Positions 52,888 to 61,566 of a stretch of DNA of 64,000 bases are shown one piece after another. The notes under the pieces are model-generated. The model searched no databases. It was not told the DNA's origin and saw nothing but the letters and a program-made list of their open reading frames with translations. This DNA is from an uncultured Alphaproteobacteria bacterium (GTDB taxonomy: Bacteria; Pseudomonadota; Alphaproteobacteria; Caulobacterales; Hyphomonadaceae). The DNA lies in NCBI GenBank assembly GCA_903831255.1, contig CAIKWZ010000026.1, positions 1 through 64,000 on the forward strand. The letters are read 5' to 3'. The stretch's first letter is position 1. Each line of letters starts with the position of its first letter. The position numbers and the translations under genes are program-made.

Positions 52888-55362
52888 TCAGGGAAAACCT
52901 GACATCATCGCCTCGGCTTCCATGAGGATGGCTTCAGCGGCCTCTCCGCCCCGAATGGTCTCTCGCCCCACCTCTAGAATGAGCGGAACGGCGAATGGCG
53001 AGACCTGACCCAGTCGGCTGACCCGGATACGACCCGAAAACCGGGCAAGCGCCTCCCCCAGCCGCCGGATATCGAGCAGTCCGCCCGCCGCCTCCTCCCG
53101 GGCCGCCCGTAAAAGGATATGATCGGGCTCGTGCGAACGCAGCACGTCATAGATAAGATCGGTCGACATCATTACCGGACGACCGCGGCGCGCCGCCCCG
53201 GGCCGTCGCCGCTCAATCAGACCCGAGACCACCGCGCAGGAGGAAAACGTCCGCTTCATCATCGCGCTTTCCTGCAGCCATGCATCAAGATCATCCCCGA
53301 GCATGTCCGGATGAAACAGGGCATCGACATCGATTGAGGAAAGGTCCCTGAGACCCCAGACAGCGAGCGCGTAGTCGGTCGCGACAAACCCCATCGGGCG
53401 CAGCCCGCCCCGTTCCAGACGCCGCGTGAGAAGCATTCCAAGCGTCTGATGCGCCAGACGGCCTTCGAACGGATAACAGGCGAGAAAGAAACGGTCGCCG
53501 CGCGGAAAAGTTTCAACCAGCAGATCTCCGGGACCCGGGATCTCGGATCGCGCCTCCTGGATCTCGAGCCACTCCCTCACAGGAGGCGACAGACGCCGCC
53601 ACGCGTTGCGATCATCGACCATGCTCCGCACACGGGCGGCGAGACAGTCCGACAGGGGAAAGCGCCCCCCTGAATAGGCGGGAATGGAGGCCTCGGGATC
53701 ATCAGAACGGGTGACGATCGCATCGTCCCCCTCAAGACGTTCAAAACGTAGAACCTCGCCTGCGAAAACAAAGGTGTCTCCCTGCGTCATCGCCTCGATC
53801 ACGCCTTCCTCTACCTGACCGAGCGCCCTGCCGGGAGTTCCGGGAGCAGCAGGAGCGTCACGGCGGGTCGTCCTCATGCGGGCTTCGAGGCGAACCGTGA
53901 TCATCGGATTGTCGATGATCACGCCGACATTCATCCGGTGACGTCGCCGCACCTCCTCCGATCGCGCGCGCCAGAGGCCGTCAGCAGGCGATCGCACGAT
54001 CCTGCGGAACCTGTCATAGCCTCTCAGCGCATACCCGCCCGCAGACACCAGCCCGATCACCTGACTGAAAGTCTCCCGGTCGAGATCTCTGAAGGGCGAA
54101 GTCCCTTTCACCTCAGCGAAAAGGGCGTCTTCCTCAAAACCATCACCGCAGGCGCATCCCATGATGTGCTGCGCCAGAACGTCGAGACCTCCCCGACGGA
54201 TGGGGGGGGGCTCCATATCCCCTTCGTAAACCGCCTCGACAGCCGCGCGGCACTCCAGTTCCTCGAACCGGTTAGCGGGCGCGAGGAGAGCCTCGGAAGG
54301 CGTATCCAGGCGATGATTGGAGCGACCGATCCTCTGGATGAGACGAGCGGCCCCCTTAGGCGCACCGATCTGTATGGTCAGATCGACATCCCCCCAGTCG
54401 ATCCCGAGATCGAGTGTGGAGGTACACACCACCGCCCTGAGGCGTCCTTCAGCCATGGCCGCCTCAATCCGCTCACGCTGCTCACGATCGAGAGAGCCAT
54501 GGTGGAGACCGATCGCCAGGCCGTCGTCATTGCGACGCCACAGCTCCTGAAACATCGCCTCAGCCTGCGCCCGGGTGTTGACGAAAACGAGCGTCATCCG
54601 CGCATCGCGAATACTGCGATAAACCTCTCTGGCAAGATGACGGGCCGAATGCCCCGCCCATGGCGCCCGCTCTTCGCCTTCGAGGATCCGCACATCAGGC
54701 CTCGCCCCTGCGGGCGCTCTTATGATGTCGACATCGTTCCCCAGCCAGTCGGCGAGAGACGGCGCATCTTTCACGGTGGCCGAGAGACCGATCCGACGCA
54801 GCCCCGGGGCATGACGGCCGAGCGCGCCGATCCCAAGCGCCAGCAGATCGCCCCTCTTCGTGGAGGCGAGAGCATGAACCTCGTCGACAATGACCGTCTT
54901 CAGATCGCGAAAATACACCCCGGCATGTTCCGAGGCGAGCAGCAGCGCCACCTGCTCAGGGGTCGTGAGCATGATATCGGGAGGATTGGCGCGTTGCCTG
55001 CGGCGACGATCCGCAGACGTGTCCCCGCTGCGGGTCTCAATCTGGATATCCAGCCTCATCTCGTCCACAGGGCCCGACAGATTGCGGGCGACATCCGAGG
55101 CCAGCGCCTTGAGCGGTGAGATATAGAGCGTATGCAGAGCCCCGCCCCGAGGTCGCCTCCGCCGGGAGAGGTCGACGAGGCTTGGAAGAAATCCGGCCAG
55201 CGTCTTCCCGCCCCCGGTGGGAGCGATCACCAGAGCCCCGCGTCCAGGCGGTCTGGGCATGAGAAGTTCAACCTGATGGGATCTGAGCCGCCACCCCCGA
55301 CCGGCGAGCCAGCCGGAGAAGGGCTCGGGAATTTCGAACAGATCGGGGGGCGTATCCTCCAT
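52888..55362 (-). CDS. DNA ligase-associated DEXH-box helicase (Lhr-core-like)
   Basis: 824 residues from ATG 55362. SF2 helicase motifs: Q-region RSHQVELL, Walker A IAPTGGGKTLAGFLP (Lys53), Ia LYISPLKALASD, II IVDEVHALASTKRG, III LSATVKD, V VVCTSTLDLGIDWGDVD, VI QRIGRSNHR. A winged-helix and Lhr-core domain follows. It matches the ligase-associated group (TIGR04121), an ATP-dependent 3'-to-5' translocase of the Lhr-core type. A run of nine C in the sense strand (plus-strand G at 54202-54210) encodes EPPPIRR and is a possible slippage spot. Expected to act with PdeM, the exonuclease and the ligase. Confidence 0.94.
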   Translation of the reverse strand: MEDTPPDLFEIPEPFSGWLAGRGWRLRSHQVELLMPRPPGRGALVIAPTGGGKTLAGFLPSLVDLSRRRRPRGGALHTLYISPLKALASDVARNLSGPVDEMRLDIQIETRSGDTSADRRRRQRANPPDIMLTTPEQVALLLASEHAGVYFRDLKTVIVDEVHALASTKRGDLLALGIGALGRHAPGLRRIGLSATVKDAPSLADWLGNDVDIIRAPAGARPDVRILEGEERAPWAGHSARHLAREVYRSIRDARMTLVFVNTRAQAEAMFQELWRRNDDGLAIGLHHGSLDREQRERIEAAMAEGRLRAVVCTSTLDLGIDWGDVDLTIQIGAPKGAARLIQRIGRSNHRLDTPSEALLAPANRFEELECRAAVEAVYEGDMEPPPIRRGGLDVLAQHIMGCACGDGFEEDALFAEVKGTSPFRDLDRETFSQVIGLVSAGGYALRGYDRFRRIVRSPADGLWRARSEEVRRRHRMNVGVIIDNPMITVRLEARMRTTRRDAPAAPGTPGRALGQVEEGVIEAMTQGDTFVFAGEVLRFERLEGDDAIVTRSDDPEASIPAYSGGRFPLSDCLAARVRSMVDDRNAWRRLSPPVREWLEIQEARSEIPGPGDLLVETFPRGDRFFLACYPFEGRLAHQTLGMLLTRRLERGGLRPMGFVATDYALAVWGLRDLSSIDVDALFHPDMLGDDLDAWLQESAMMKRTFSSCAVVSGLIERRRPGAARRGRPVMMSTDLIYDVLRSHEPDHILLRAAREEAAGGLLDIRRLGEALARFSGRIRVSRLGQVSPFAVPLILEVGRETIRGGEAAEAILMEAEAMMSGFP

Positions 55363-55474
55363 GAGCAAACGATTTAGCGCGCTGGAGGGCCTGCGTCCTG
55401 CTTCTTGATGTCCCGCTTAGGCGCCCTATCTTGGTCAGGTGCGTTTCCTTGCCCAGTGGAAAGACCCGGAGCCG

Positions 55475-56194
55475 ATGCCAGCCCCCAGACGTCTCGCACC
55501 CCTAGCCATCCTTGTGATGACAGTCCTGCCATCCCCTGCGACGGCGGATCCCGGCACCTGGCCCGCCTCATTCCGGGGGGCTATCGCCTCTCCGGCGGCG
55601 CCTGCGCTCTATGCCTACGACTTCACAGACAGAACTGTCGGCGACACCGTTACGGTGACAAGGGGTCGGATCGATCCCAGCCGTCCGAAGGGGCAGCGTG
55701 TGACCATCTTCGAAACGACGGGAGACCGCGACAGCCTCAAGCGCCTCGACCAGCGATATGAAAGAGATGCGGACGGAGACATCCGTTGCCTGCGGTCATT
55801 TGGCGGCGCCGACCGCCTCGTCGGAGATCGGCCGGGGGCTGATGGCGAACGAATTTTCTCCTTTCAGCCCCTTCCGAGACGTGCGGCGGGATCAGAGGAA
55901 AAACAGGTCTACAGGCGAATGTCGGCCGAGATTCTGGTCGATGAGAGCTCCGGACTTGTCAGATCCTTTTCCGCCTCGCTGACGCAACCGGTTCGACCCT
56001 TCATCGGGGTCAATCTCGAGGCGATGGATCTGAGCGGAGAATGCCGCCCCGGTCCTGACGGAACTCCGGTCCTGTCTTCGGCCCGAACCCGAATGAAGGG
56101 CGCGGCGTTCGGTCAGTCGCTGTCCTTTGACGTCGTCCAGACCATCAGCAATCTGACCCCTGTGACGCCGGGCCCCGCGACGGCGCGGAATTAA
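55475..56194 (+). CDS. hypothetical secreted protein
   Basis: 239 residues from ATG 55475 (GGAG five bases upstream; a longer reading to 55439 is possible). Signal peptide (LAILVMTVLPSPATA). The mature part is beta-rich (LYAYDFTDRTVGDTVTVTRG, RVTIFETTGDRDSLKRLDQR, GLVRSFSASLTQPV) and resembles periplasmic proteins of unknown function. Two Cys only (DIRCLRSF, SGECRPGP). No family recognised. It lies between the divergent helicase and the carbonic anhydrase. Confidence 0.75.
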   Translation: MPAPRRLAPLAILVMTVLPSPATADPGTWPASFRGAIASPAAPALYAYDFTDRTVGDTVTVTRGRIDPSRPKGQRVTIFETTGDRDSLKRLDQRYERDADGDIRCLRSFGGADRLVGDRPGADGERIFSFQPLPRRAAGSEEKQVYRRMSAEILVDESSGLVRSFSASLTQPVRPFIGVNLEAMDLSGECRPGPDGTPVLSSARTRMKGAAFGQSLSFDVVQTISNLTPVTPGPATARN

Positions 56195-56245
56195 GGCTTT
56201 GCTAAAGCGACTCAGTGAGCCTCTTGCCCATAGGGAAGGCTCGTC

Positions 56246-57067
56246 ATGTCGGTATCCATCCAGTCCTCGCTCATTCTGGCCGCTGCGGCGAGCCTTGCGA
56301 TCGCTGTTGGAATAGCCGCGTCGGGTCCTCCGGCTGCAGCGCAGGCCGGCCCGACAGCCGCGGCTGGGCCGGCTTCCCCCCTTTGCGCTTCGGGCGCGCA
56401 GCAATCGCCGGTCGACCTCGTCGATGCGATCGAGGCGGACACGCCGCCTGTAGGCTTCAACTGGTCCGTGACCCGGGGCGGAACAGTGACCAACACCGGC
56501 TCGACCCTCGAGGTCGATCTCAGCTTATCCGGTTCGCTGGAGACCCAAGGACAGTCCTACACCCTGAAAGGGTTTCATTTTCATACCCCGTCCGAACACA
56601 CGATCGAGGGAAGAAAGTTTCCTCTCGAGATTCACATGGTTCATGAAACCGAAGCCGGAGCGCTCGTCATCGTCGGAGTTCTCGTTCAGGAGGGGCCCCC
56701 GCTTGATCAGCTGGATCCCATCTGGGCGACGACGCCCGTCCGCCCGGGAGCCGCTCAGGTCCTCTTCGAAATCGATCCGATGCGACTGATCCCCGGGGAC
56801 CGCACACACTACCGCTATGAGGGATCGACCACGACCCCGCCGTGCGCGGAGACGGCGACCTGGATCGTTATGGCCTCGCCCATCTCCGCCTCGCGGGCGC
56901 AGATCGAGGCCTATCTGCAGCTGTTTTCTTCCAATGCGAGACCCGTTCAGCCCCTGAACCGGCGCTACATCCTGAAGTCGCGGTCTTTCACACCCCCTTC
57001 CTCTGCCCAACCCCAGGAGCCGCAGCGTCTGGAGCGCCCCCAAAGGATGGTCCATAAGGGGCCATGA
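56246..57067 (+). CDS. alpha-class carbonic anhydrase, periplasmic
   Basis: 273 residues. Signal peptide (ILAAAASLAIAVGIAASGPP...), then QQSPVDLVDAI, the zinc ligands in KGFHFHTPSEH (HxH) and PLEIHMVHE (third His), and the late TTPPCAETATWIVM block with the Thr gate of alpha carbonic anhydrases. Interconverts CO2 and bicarbonate in the periplasm. A C-terminal Gln/Pro/Arg-rich tail of about 30 residues follows the fold. The stop overlaps the exonuclease start by 4 bp (ATGA). Confidence 0.94.
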   Translation: MSVSIQSSLILAAAASLAIAVGIAASGPPAAAQAGPTAAAGPASPLCASGAQQSPVDLVDAIEADTPPVGFNWSVTRGGTVTNTGSTLEVDLSLSGSLETQGQSYTLKGFHFHTPSEHTIEGRKFPLEIHMVHETEAGALVIVGVLVQEGPPLDQLDPIWATTPVRPGAAQVLFEIDPMRLIPGDRTHYRYEGSTTTPPCAETATWIVMASPISASRAQIEAYLQLFSSNARPVQPLNRRYILKSRSFTPPSSAQPQEPQRLERPQRMVHKGP

Positions 57068-58089
57068 TCCGCCCCGAGGACCTGCTTCACCCGACGCCTT
57101 TCGGCCTCTATTGCCCGCCCATGGACGCATACATCGATCCGGTAAGGTCGGTGGAGCGGGCCATCGTCACGCACGGTCATTCCGATCACGCCCGGGCGGG
57201 ACACCTGAGCGTTCTCGCCACGCCCGAGACGCTCGCGGCGATGGCGATCCGCTACGGCGAAGGCTTCACCAGAGTCCGGCAGCCGGCTGCCTATGGCGAG
57301 AGCGTGTCGGTGGGCGAGACGCGCCTGACGCTCCTGCCGGCCGGCCATGTGCTCGGCTCGGCTCAGGTTCTGGTGGAGCACAAGGGTCTGCGAATGATCT
57401 GCACCGGCGATTACAAACGCCGGCCCGACCCAACCTGCGTTCCTTTCGAGCCTGTCGCCTGTCACATCCTCATATCCGAAGCCACCTTCGCTCTGCCCGT
57501 CTTCCGACACCCCGACCCTGAGGTCGAGATCCGCCGCCTTCTGACCAGCCTGGCCGGTTTTCCCGAACGGACCCATCTCGTCGGGGCTTACGCCTTCGGC
57601 AAGGCTCAGCGCGTCATCAGGCTCCTGCGTCTGGCCGGCTATGACGAGCCGATCATCGTGCACGGGGCGCTTGAAGGATTGAACGAGCTGTACGAACGCT
57701 TCGACGTTACGCTCGGTCCTCTGGAACGCGTCCCCGACGCCAGACTGAAACGCAGCGAGGCATCGAGCCGGCCCGGACGGATCGTCATTGCGCCGCCCTC
57801 CGCCATGAGAACGCGCTGGGCGGATCGGTTCGCTGATCCCCTGCTTGCCTTTGCGTCAGGCTGGATGACCATCCGCCAGCGAGCGCGCGCCGCGGGCGTG
57901 GAACTGGCCCTCGCCATCTCTGATCATGCCGACTGGCTGGAACTGACCCAGACCGTCAGCGAAATCAATCCTGAAGAACTCTGGATCACGCACGGGCGTG
58001 ACGACGCGCTGGCGCGCTGGGCGGAGCTTGAAGGACGGCGAGCGCGCCCCCTGCGCCTGATCGGCTACGAGGAAGAACACGGAGAATAA
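57064..58089 (+). CDS. DNA ligase-associated exonuclease (metallo-beta-lactamase fold)
   Basis: 341 residues. Metallo-beta-lactamase nuclease: VTHGHSDHARAGHLSV (HxHxDH), LLPAGHVLGSAQVLVEHKG, MICTGDYKRRPDPTC (metal Asp) and, near the end, ISDHADWLEL. It belongs to the ligase-associated group (TIGR04122), whose characterised members are Mn-dependent DNA nucleases. Normally next to the ligase; here the carboxylesterase gene lies between them. Start coupled to the carbonic anhydrase. Confidence 0.93.
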   Translation: MIRPEDLLHPTPFGLYCPPMDAYIDPVRSVERAIVTHGHSDHARAGHLSVLATPETLAAMAIRYGEGFTRVRQPAAYGESVSVGETRLTLLPAGHVLGSAQVLVEHKGLRMICTGDYKRRPDPTCVPFEPVACHILISEATFALPVFRHPDPEVEIRRLLTSLAGFPERTHLVGAYAFGKAQRVIRLLRLAGYDEPIIVHGALEGLNELYERFDVTLGPLERVPDARLKRSEASSRPGRIVIAPPSAMRTRWADRFADPLLAFASGWMTIRQRARAAGVELALAISDHADWLELTQTVSEINPEELWITHGRDDALARWAELEGRRARPLRLIGYEEEHGE

Positions 58090-58186
58090 GCGCCTCGATC
58101 TCCATCTGGACGAAACCTCCCTCCTCAGCCTAGCCTCTTGTCTTGTCGACCGCCCACAGAGAGCGGCGCCCGGGAGGAGTTAAGTC

Positions 58187-59809
58187 ATGTCAACGACGCA
58201 TCGCACGTCACGACGCGCCCTGCTAAAAGGATCCGTCGCCGCACTGGCGCTTTCAGCCATTGTTCTGCCCGTCGCCGGCTGCGAGGCGCCGGCCCCGCCG
58301 CCGCCGGACCCAAATCCGACCGTCCAGACAACATTCGGCCCCGTACGCGGGAGCCTTGAGGAAGGCGTCGCCGTATTCAAGGGCGTTCGCTACGGCGCGG
58401 ACACAGCCGGGGTCCGGTTCGGGGCGCCGAAACCTCCCGAACCGTGGACGGAGGTGCGCGACGCCCTTGCCTACGCCGCATCGGCGCCTCAGGGCCCCGG
58501 AGGCGACGGCGGAGGTCTCTTCAGGTCCTGGCGGCCTGACCCGCCTTTGCCGACGAGCGAAGACTGCCTTTTTCTGAATGTCTGGACACCCGAACCCTCG
58601 GCCGGAAAAACGCGACCGGTGCTCGTCTGGTTTCACGGAGGCGGGTTCACGACTGGCTCAGGATCTTCCTACGCCTATGACGGCGTGCGCCTCGCGAAGC
58701 GCGGCGACGTCGTGGTGGTCACGGTCAATCACCGCCTCAACATGTTCGGCTACATGAACCTCGCCCGGTATGGCGAACGCTTCGCCAATTCCGGCGCCGC
58801 GGGCGTGCTCGACATGGTCCTCGCCCTTCAGTGGGTGAAAGACAACATCGCCGCTTTCGGCGGGGATCCGAACCAGGTGATGATCTTCGGTGAATCGGGT
58901 GGGGGCTCGAAGGTCTGCACGCTGATGGCGTGCGACGCCGCAAAGGGTCTTTTCCACCGCGCCGTCGTGCAGTCCGGTCCGCGTCTGCGACATGCAGATC
59001 CTGAAACATCGGCGAAAGCAGCCGACGAGGTGGTCGCGAAACTTGGGCTCGCAAGCGACACAATCGACCAGATTCTCACCCTTGATGCGGCCGCAATCCA
59101 GGAGGCCGCAAAAGGCATCCCGGGCGCTGGCTCCGGTCCGGTCCTCGACGGCGCCACGCTCACCCGCCATCCCTTCGACCCGGATGGACCCGATCAGTCC
59201 GCCGACATTCCTCTTCTGATCGGCTGCAACCGGACAGAGGGAACCTCCCTCGAGGGAGGAACCAATCCCGCATTGTTCGAGATCACCTTCGAGACCCTGC
59301 CGGCCGAACTGGCGCGCGCCCTTCCGGGGCGCGACCCGACCCGCATCATTGAACTCTATCGGTCGGGGCATCCCCAGATCGAAGCGCCGGAGCTCTACTT
59401 CATGGCGACCTCGGACAACCAGTTCTTCCGAGGGAGCGTGACGGTGGCCGATCGCAAATCAGCCAAAGGCGGGGCGCCGGTCTTCTTCTATCACCTCGAC
59501 TGGCTGACGCCTGTCATGAACGGCAAGCGGTATGTGCCCCACGCCCTCGATATAGGTATGGTTTTCGACAACGTCGCGAAGTCGGAGAGCATGTCGGGAA
59601 CAGGGCCGGAGGCGCAGATGATCGCCGACATGATGTCGGAAAGCTGGCTCGCCTTTGCGCGAACGGGCGATCCGTCCCACCCGCTTCTTCCGCCCTGGCC
59701 AGCCTACACGCCCGAGGCGCGGAACATGATGGTATTCCGCCTGAAGCCCGGCGTAGAGGTCGACATCCGGGCAAAGGAACGGGAGCTGACGGCGCCGCCC
59801 GAGGGCTGA
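58187..59809 (+). CDS. type-B carboxylesterase/lipase, Tat-exported lipoprotein
   Basis: 540 residues from ATG 58187 (GGAGGAG upstream). Twin-arginine signal SRRALLKGSVAALALSAI with a lipobox-like VAGC. Carboxylesterase blocks: GVRYGADTAGVRFGAPKPPE, SEDCLFLNVWTPE, LVWFHGGGFTTGSG (oxyanion), the nucleophile in IFGESGGGSKV, the acid Glu in NRTEGTSLEGG and a late PHALDIGMVFDN carrying the candidate His. Probably hydrolyses esters at the cell envelope; substrate unknown. It separates the exonuclease and ligase genes. Confidence 0.93.
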   Translation: MSTTHRTSRRALLKGSVAALALSAIVLPVAGCEAPAPPPPDPNPTVQTTFGPVRGSLEEGVAVFKGVRYGADTAGVRFGAPKPPEPWTEVRDALAYAASAPQGPGGDGGGLFRSWRPDPPLPTSEDCLFLNVWTPEPSAGKTRPVLVWFHGGGFTTGSGSSYAYDGVRLAKRGDVVVVTVNHRLNMFGYMNLARYGERFANSGAAGVLDMVLALQWVKDNIAAFGGDPNQVMIFGESGGGSKVCTLMACDAAKGLFHRAVVQSGPRLRHADPETSAKAADEVVAKLGLASDTIDQILTLDAAAIQEAAKGIPGAGSGPVLDGATLTRHPFDPDGPDQSADIPLLIGCNRTEGTSLEGGTNPALFEITFETLPAELARALPGRDPTRIIELYRSGHPQIEAPELYFMATSDNQFFRGSVTVADRKSAKGGAPVFFYHLDWLTPVMNGKRYVPHALDIGMVFDNVAKSESMSGTGPEAQMIADMMSESWLAFARTGDPSHPLLPPWPAYTPEARNMMVFRLKPGVEVDIRAKERELTAPPEG

Positions 59810-59874
59810 CGGACCGATCGGAGCAGGCTCAAGGCTGCTTTGCGAACCTGGTCGCCTGTGACACGATCGGCCTT

Positions 59875-61485
59875 ATGCAGACCTTCGCAGAGCTCCTGGA
59901 TCGACTGATCCTGACACCGTCGCGTCAGGCGCGCGTGAGGATTCTGCGCGCCTATCTCGCCGCCACCCCCGATCCGGATCGGGGGTGGGCGCTGGCTGCG
60001 ATCGCCGGCGGTTTGAAACTGCCGGGCCTTCGTCCGGGCCTCATACGGACTTTGGCCTCGACCCGCCTCGATCCGGTTCTGTTTTCCCTGTCCTACGATT
60101 ATGTCGGCGATCTCGCCGAAACAGTCTCTCTTCTGTGGCCTGCGCGCCCCGGGGCGAACCGCACACCCTCGCTGTCGGAAGTTGTGGCCGGCCTTCAGAG
60201 CGCGGCGCCCGATGAACGCGCCCAGCGTCTGGAAATCTGGCTGGACAGCCTGTCCGTGTCCGGCCGCTACGCGCTTCTCAAGCTTTCTTCGGGCCGGCTG
60301 AGGATCGGCGCCTCGAAGCGCCTCGCGCTTCAGGCTGCGGCAGAGCTGGGAACACATCCAATCGAGGAGATAGAAGAGATCTGGCATGGGCTTTCACCGC
60401 CCTATGAGGATCTCTTCGCCTGGCTCGAAGATCGGGGGCAGAGGCCTGGCGAGGCGACACCGGCGGGCTTCCGACCCGTCATGCTGGCGCATGCAGCCGC
60501 ACCGGAATTCGAACCCGGACGCCGCCTTGCAGACACCATCGATCCTGAAATCTACGCGGCCGAATGGAAATGGGACGGCGTACGCATTCAGCTGGTCAGA
60601 GAAAGAGATGTTCAGAGGCTCTATACCCGGACCGGTGAAGACGTCACCGACGCCTTTCCCGAACTGATGGACGAAATCGGCCTGACAGGCCGCATGGATG
60701 GAGAGCTGCTTATCCGAGGCCCGGATGGAGAGCCCGCCCCCTTCGCCGAGGTGCAGAAGCGGCTCGGCCGCCGCACGATCTCGGTGCGTGAGGCGGCTCG
60801 CCGCCCGGCCTTTATTCGCAGCTACGACCTGCTCGACAGCGACGGACAGGATCTGAGGCTGCTGCCCTTCCGAGAACGCAGAGAGCGTCTCGAGCGTCTG
60901 GTCCCGACCCTGCGCCCGGACCGCATCGATCTGTCCCCGCTCGTGGGCTTCTCAGGCGCCGGCGAGCTCGAGGCGCTCAGGCGTCAGCCGCCGCAGCCCG
61001 CCATCGAAGGACTGATGCTGAAGCGGTGGGACAGTCCCTATATGGCGGGTCGCCCGGCAGGACAGTGGTTCAAGTGGAAGCGCGATCCGTGCCTGATCGA
61101 CGCCGTGATGATGTACGCACAGCGCGGACATGGCCGTCGCTCGGGAGCGTTTTCAGACTTCACCTTCGGGGTGTGGACATCGACCCCCGAGGGCGACCGC
61201 CTGACGCCGGTTGGAAAAACCTACTTCGGTTTTACCGATGAGGAGCTGGTGCGGCTTGACCGCCATGTGCGCGAAACCACCGTCGATCGCTTCGGGCCAG
61301 TTCATTCCCTCGCTACGGGTCCGCACCAGGGACTTGTACTCGAGGTGGCGTTTGACGCCGTGCAAAGATCGACCCGCCATCGTTCGGGTCTGGCCATGAG
61401 ATTTCCGCGCATTCACCGCATACGGTGGGACAAACCGGCAGGTGAGGCCGATCGCCTGGAAACCCTCGCCGCCATGATCCCTTGA
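59875..61485 (+). CDS. ATP-dependent DNA ligase, Lhr-cluster type
   Basis: 536 residues. An N-terminal helical DNA-binding domain (1-200), then nucleotidyltransferase motif I EWKWDGVRIQLV with nucleophile Lys232, motif III LDGELL-like MDGELLIRG, motif IIIa RSYDLLDSDG, motif IV EGLMLKRWDSPY and motif V FKWKRDPCLIDAVMMYAQRG. The OB domain follows. Matches the bacterial group TIGR04120, which accompanies the Lhr-like helicase, exonuclease and PdeM. No extra nuclease or polymerase domain. Confidence 0.95.
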   Translation: MQTFAELLDRLILTPSRQARVRILRAYLAATPDPDRGWALAAIAGGLKLPGLRPGLIRTLASTRLDPVLFSLSYDYVGDLAETVSLLWPARPGANRTPSLSEVVAGLQSAAPDERAQRLEIWLDSLSVSGRYALLKLSSGRLRIGASKRLALQAAAELGTHPIEEIEEIWHGLSPPYEDLFAWLEDRGQRPGEATPAGFRPVMLAHAAAPEFEPGRRLADTIDPEIYAAEWKWDGVRIQLVRERDVQRLYTRTGEDVTDAFPELMDEIGLTGRMDGELLIRGPDGEPAPFAEVQKRLGRRTISVREAARRPAFIRSYDLLDSDGQDLRLLPFRERRERLERLVPTLRPDRIDLSPLVGFSGAGELEALRRQPPQPAIEGLMLKRWDSPYMAGRPAGQWFKWKRDPCLIDAVMMYAQRGHGRRSGAFSDFTFGVWTSTPEGDRLTPVGKTYFGFTDEELVRLDRHVRETTVDRFGPVHSLATGPHQGLVLEVAFDAVQRSTRHRSGLAMRFPRIHRIRWDKPAGEADRLETLAAMIP

Positions 61486-61566
61486 AACGCGGGGAGATCG
61501 GTTTGATGGGATGCAAATGGACCTGTAGTGTTCTCCAAATCCGCCAGCCGCGATCGGACCGCCGTC

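Noticed and set aside
53938-55119. 393-codon plus-strand frame opposite the helicase
   Set aside because: Antisense shadow; the minus strand carries all SF2 helicase motifs.
56191-56205. TTAA-N7-CTAA as a second CtrA box upstream of the carbonic anhydrase
   Set aside because: One half-site deviates and it overlaps the previous gene's stop codon; too weak to claim.
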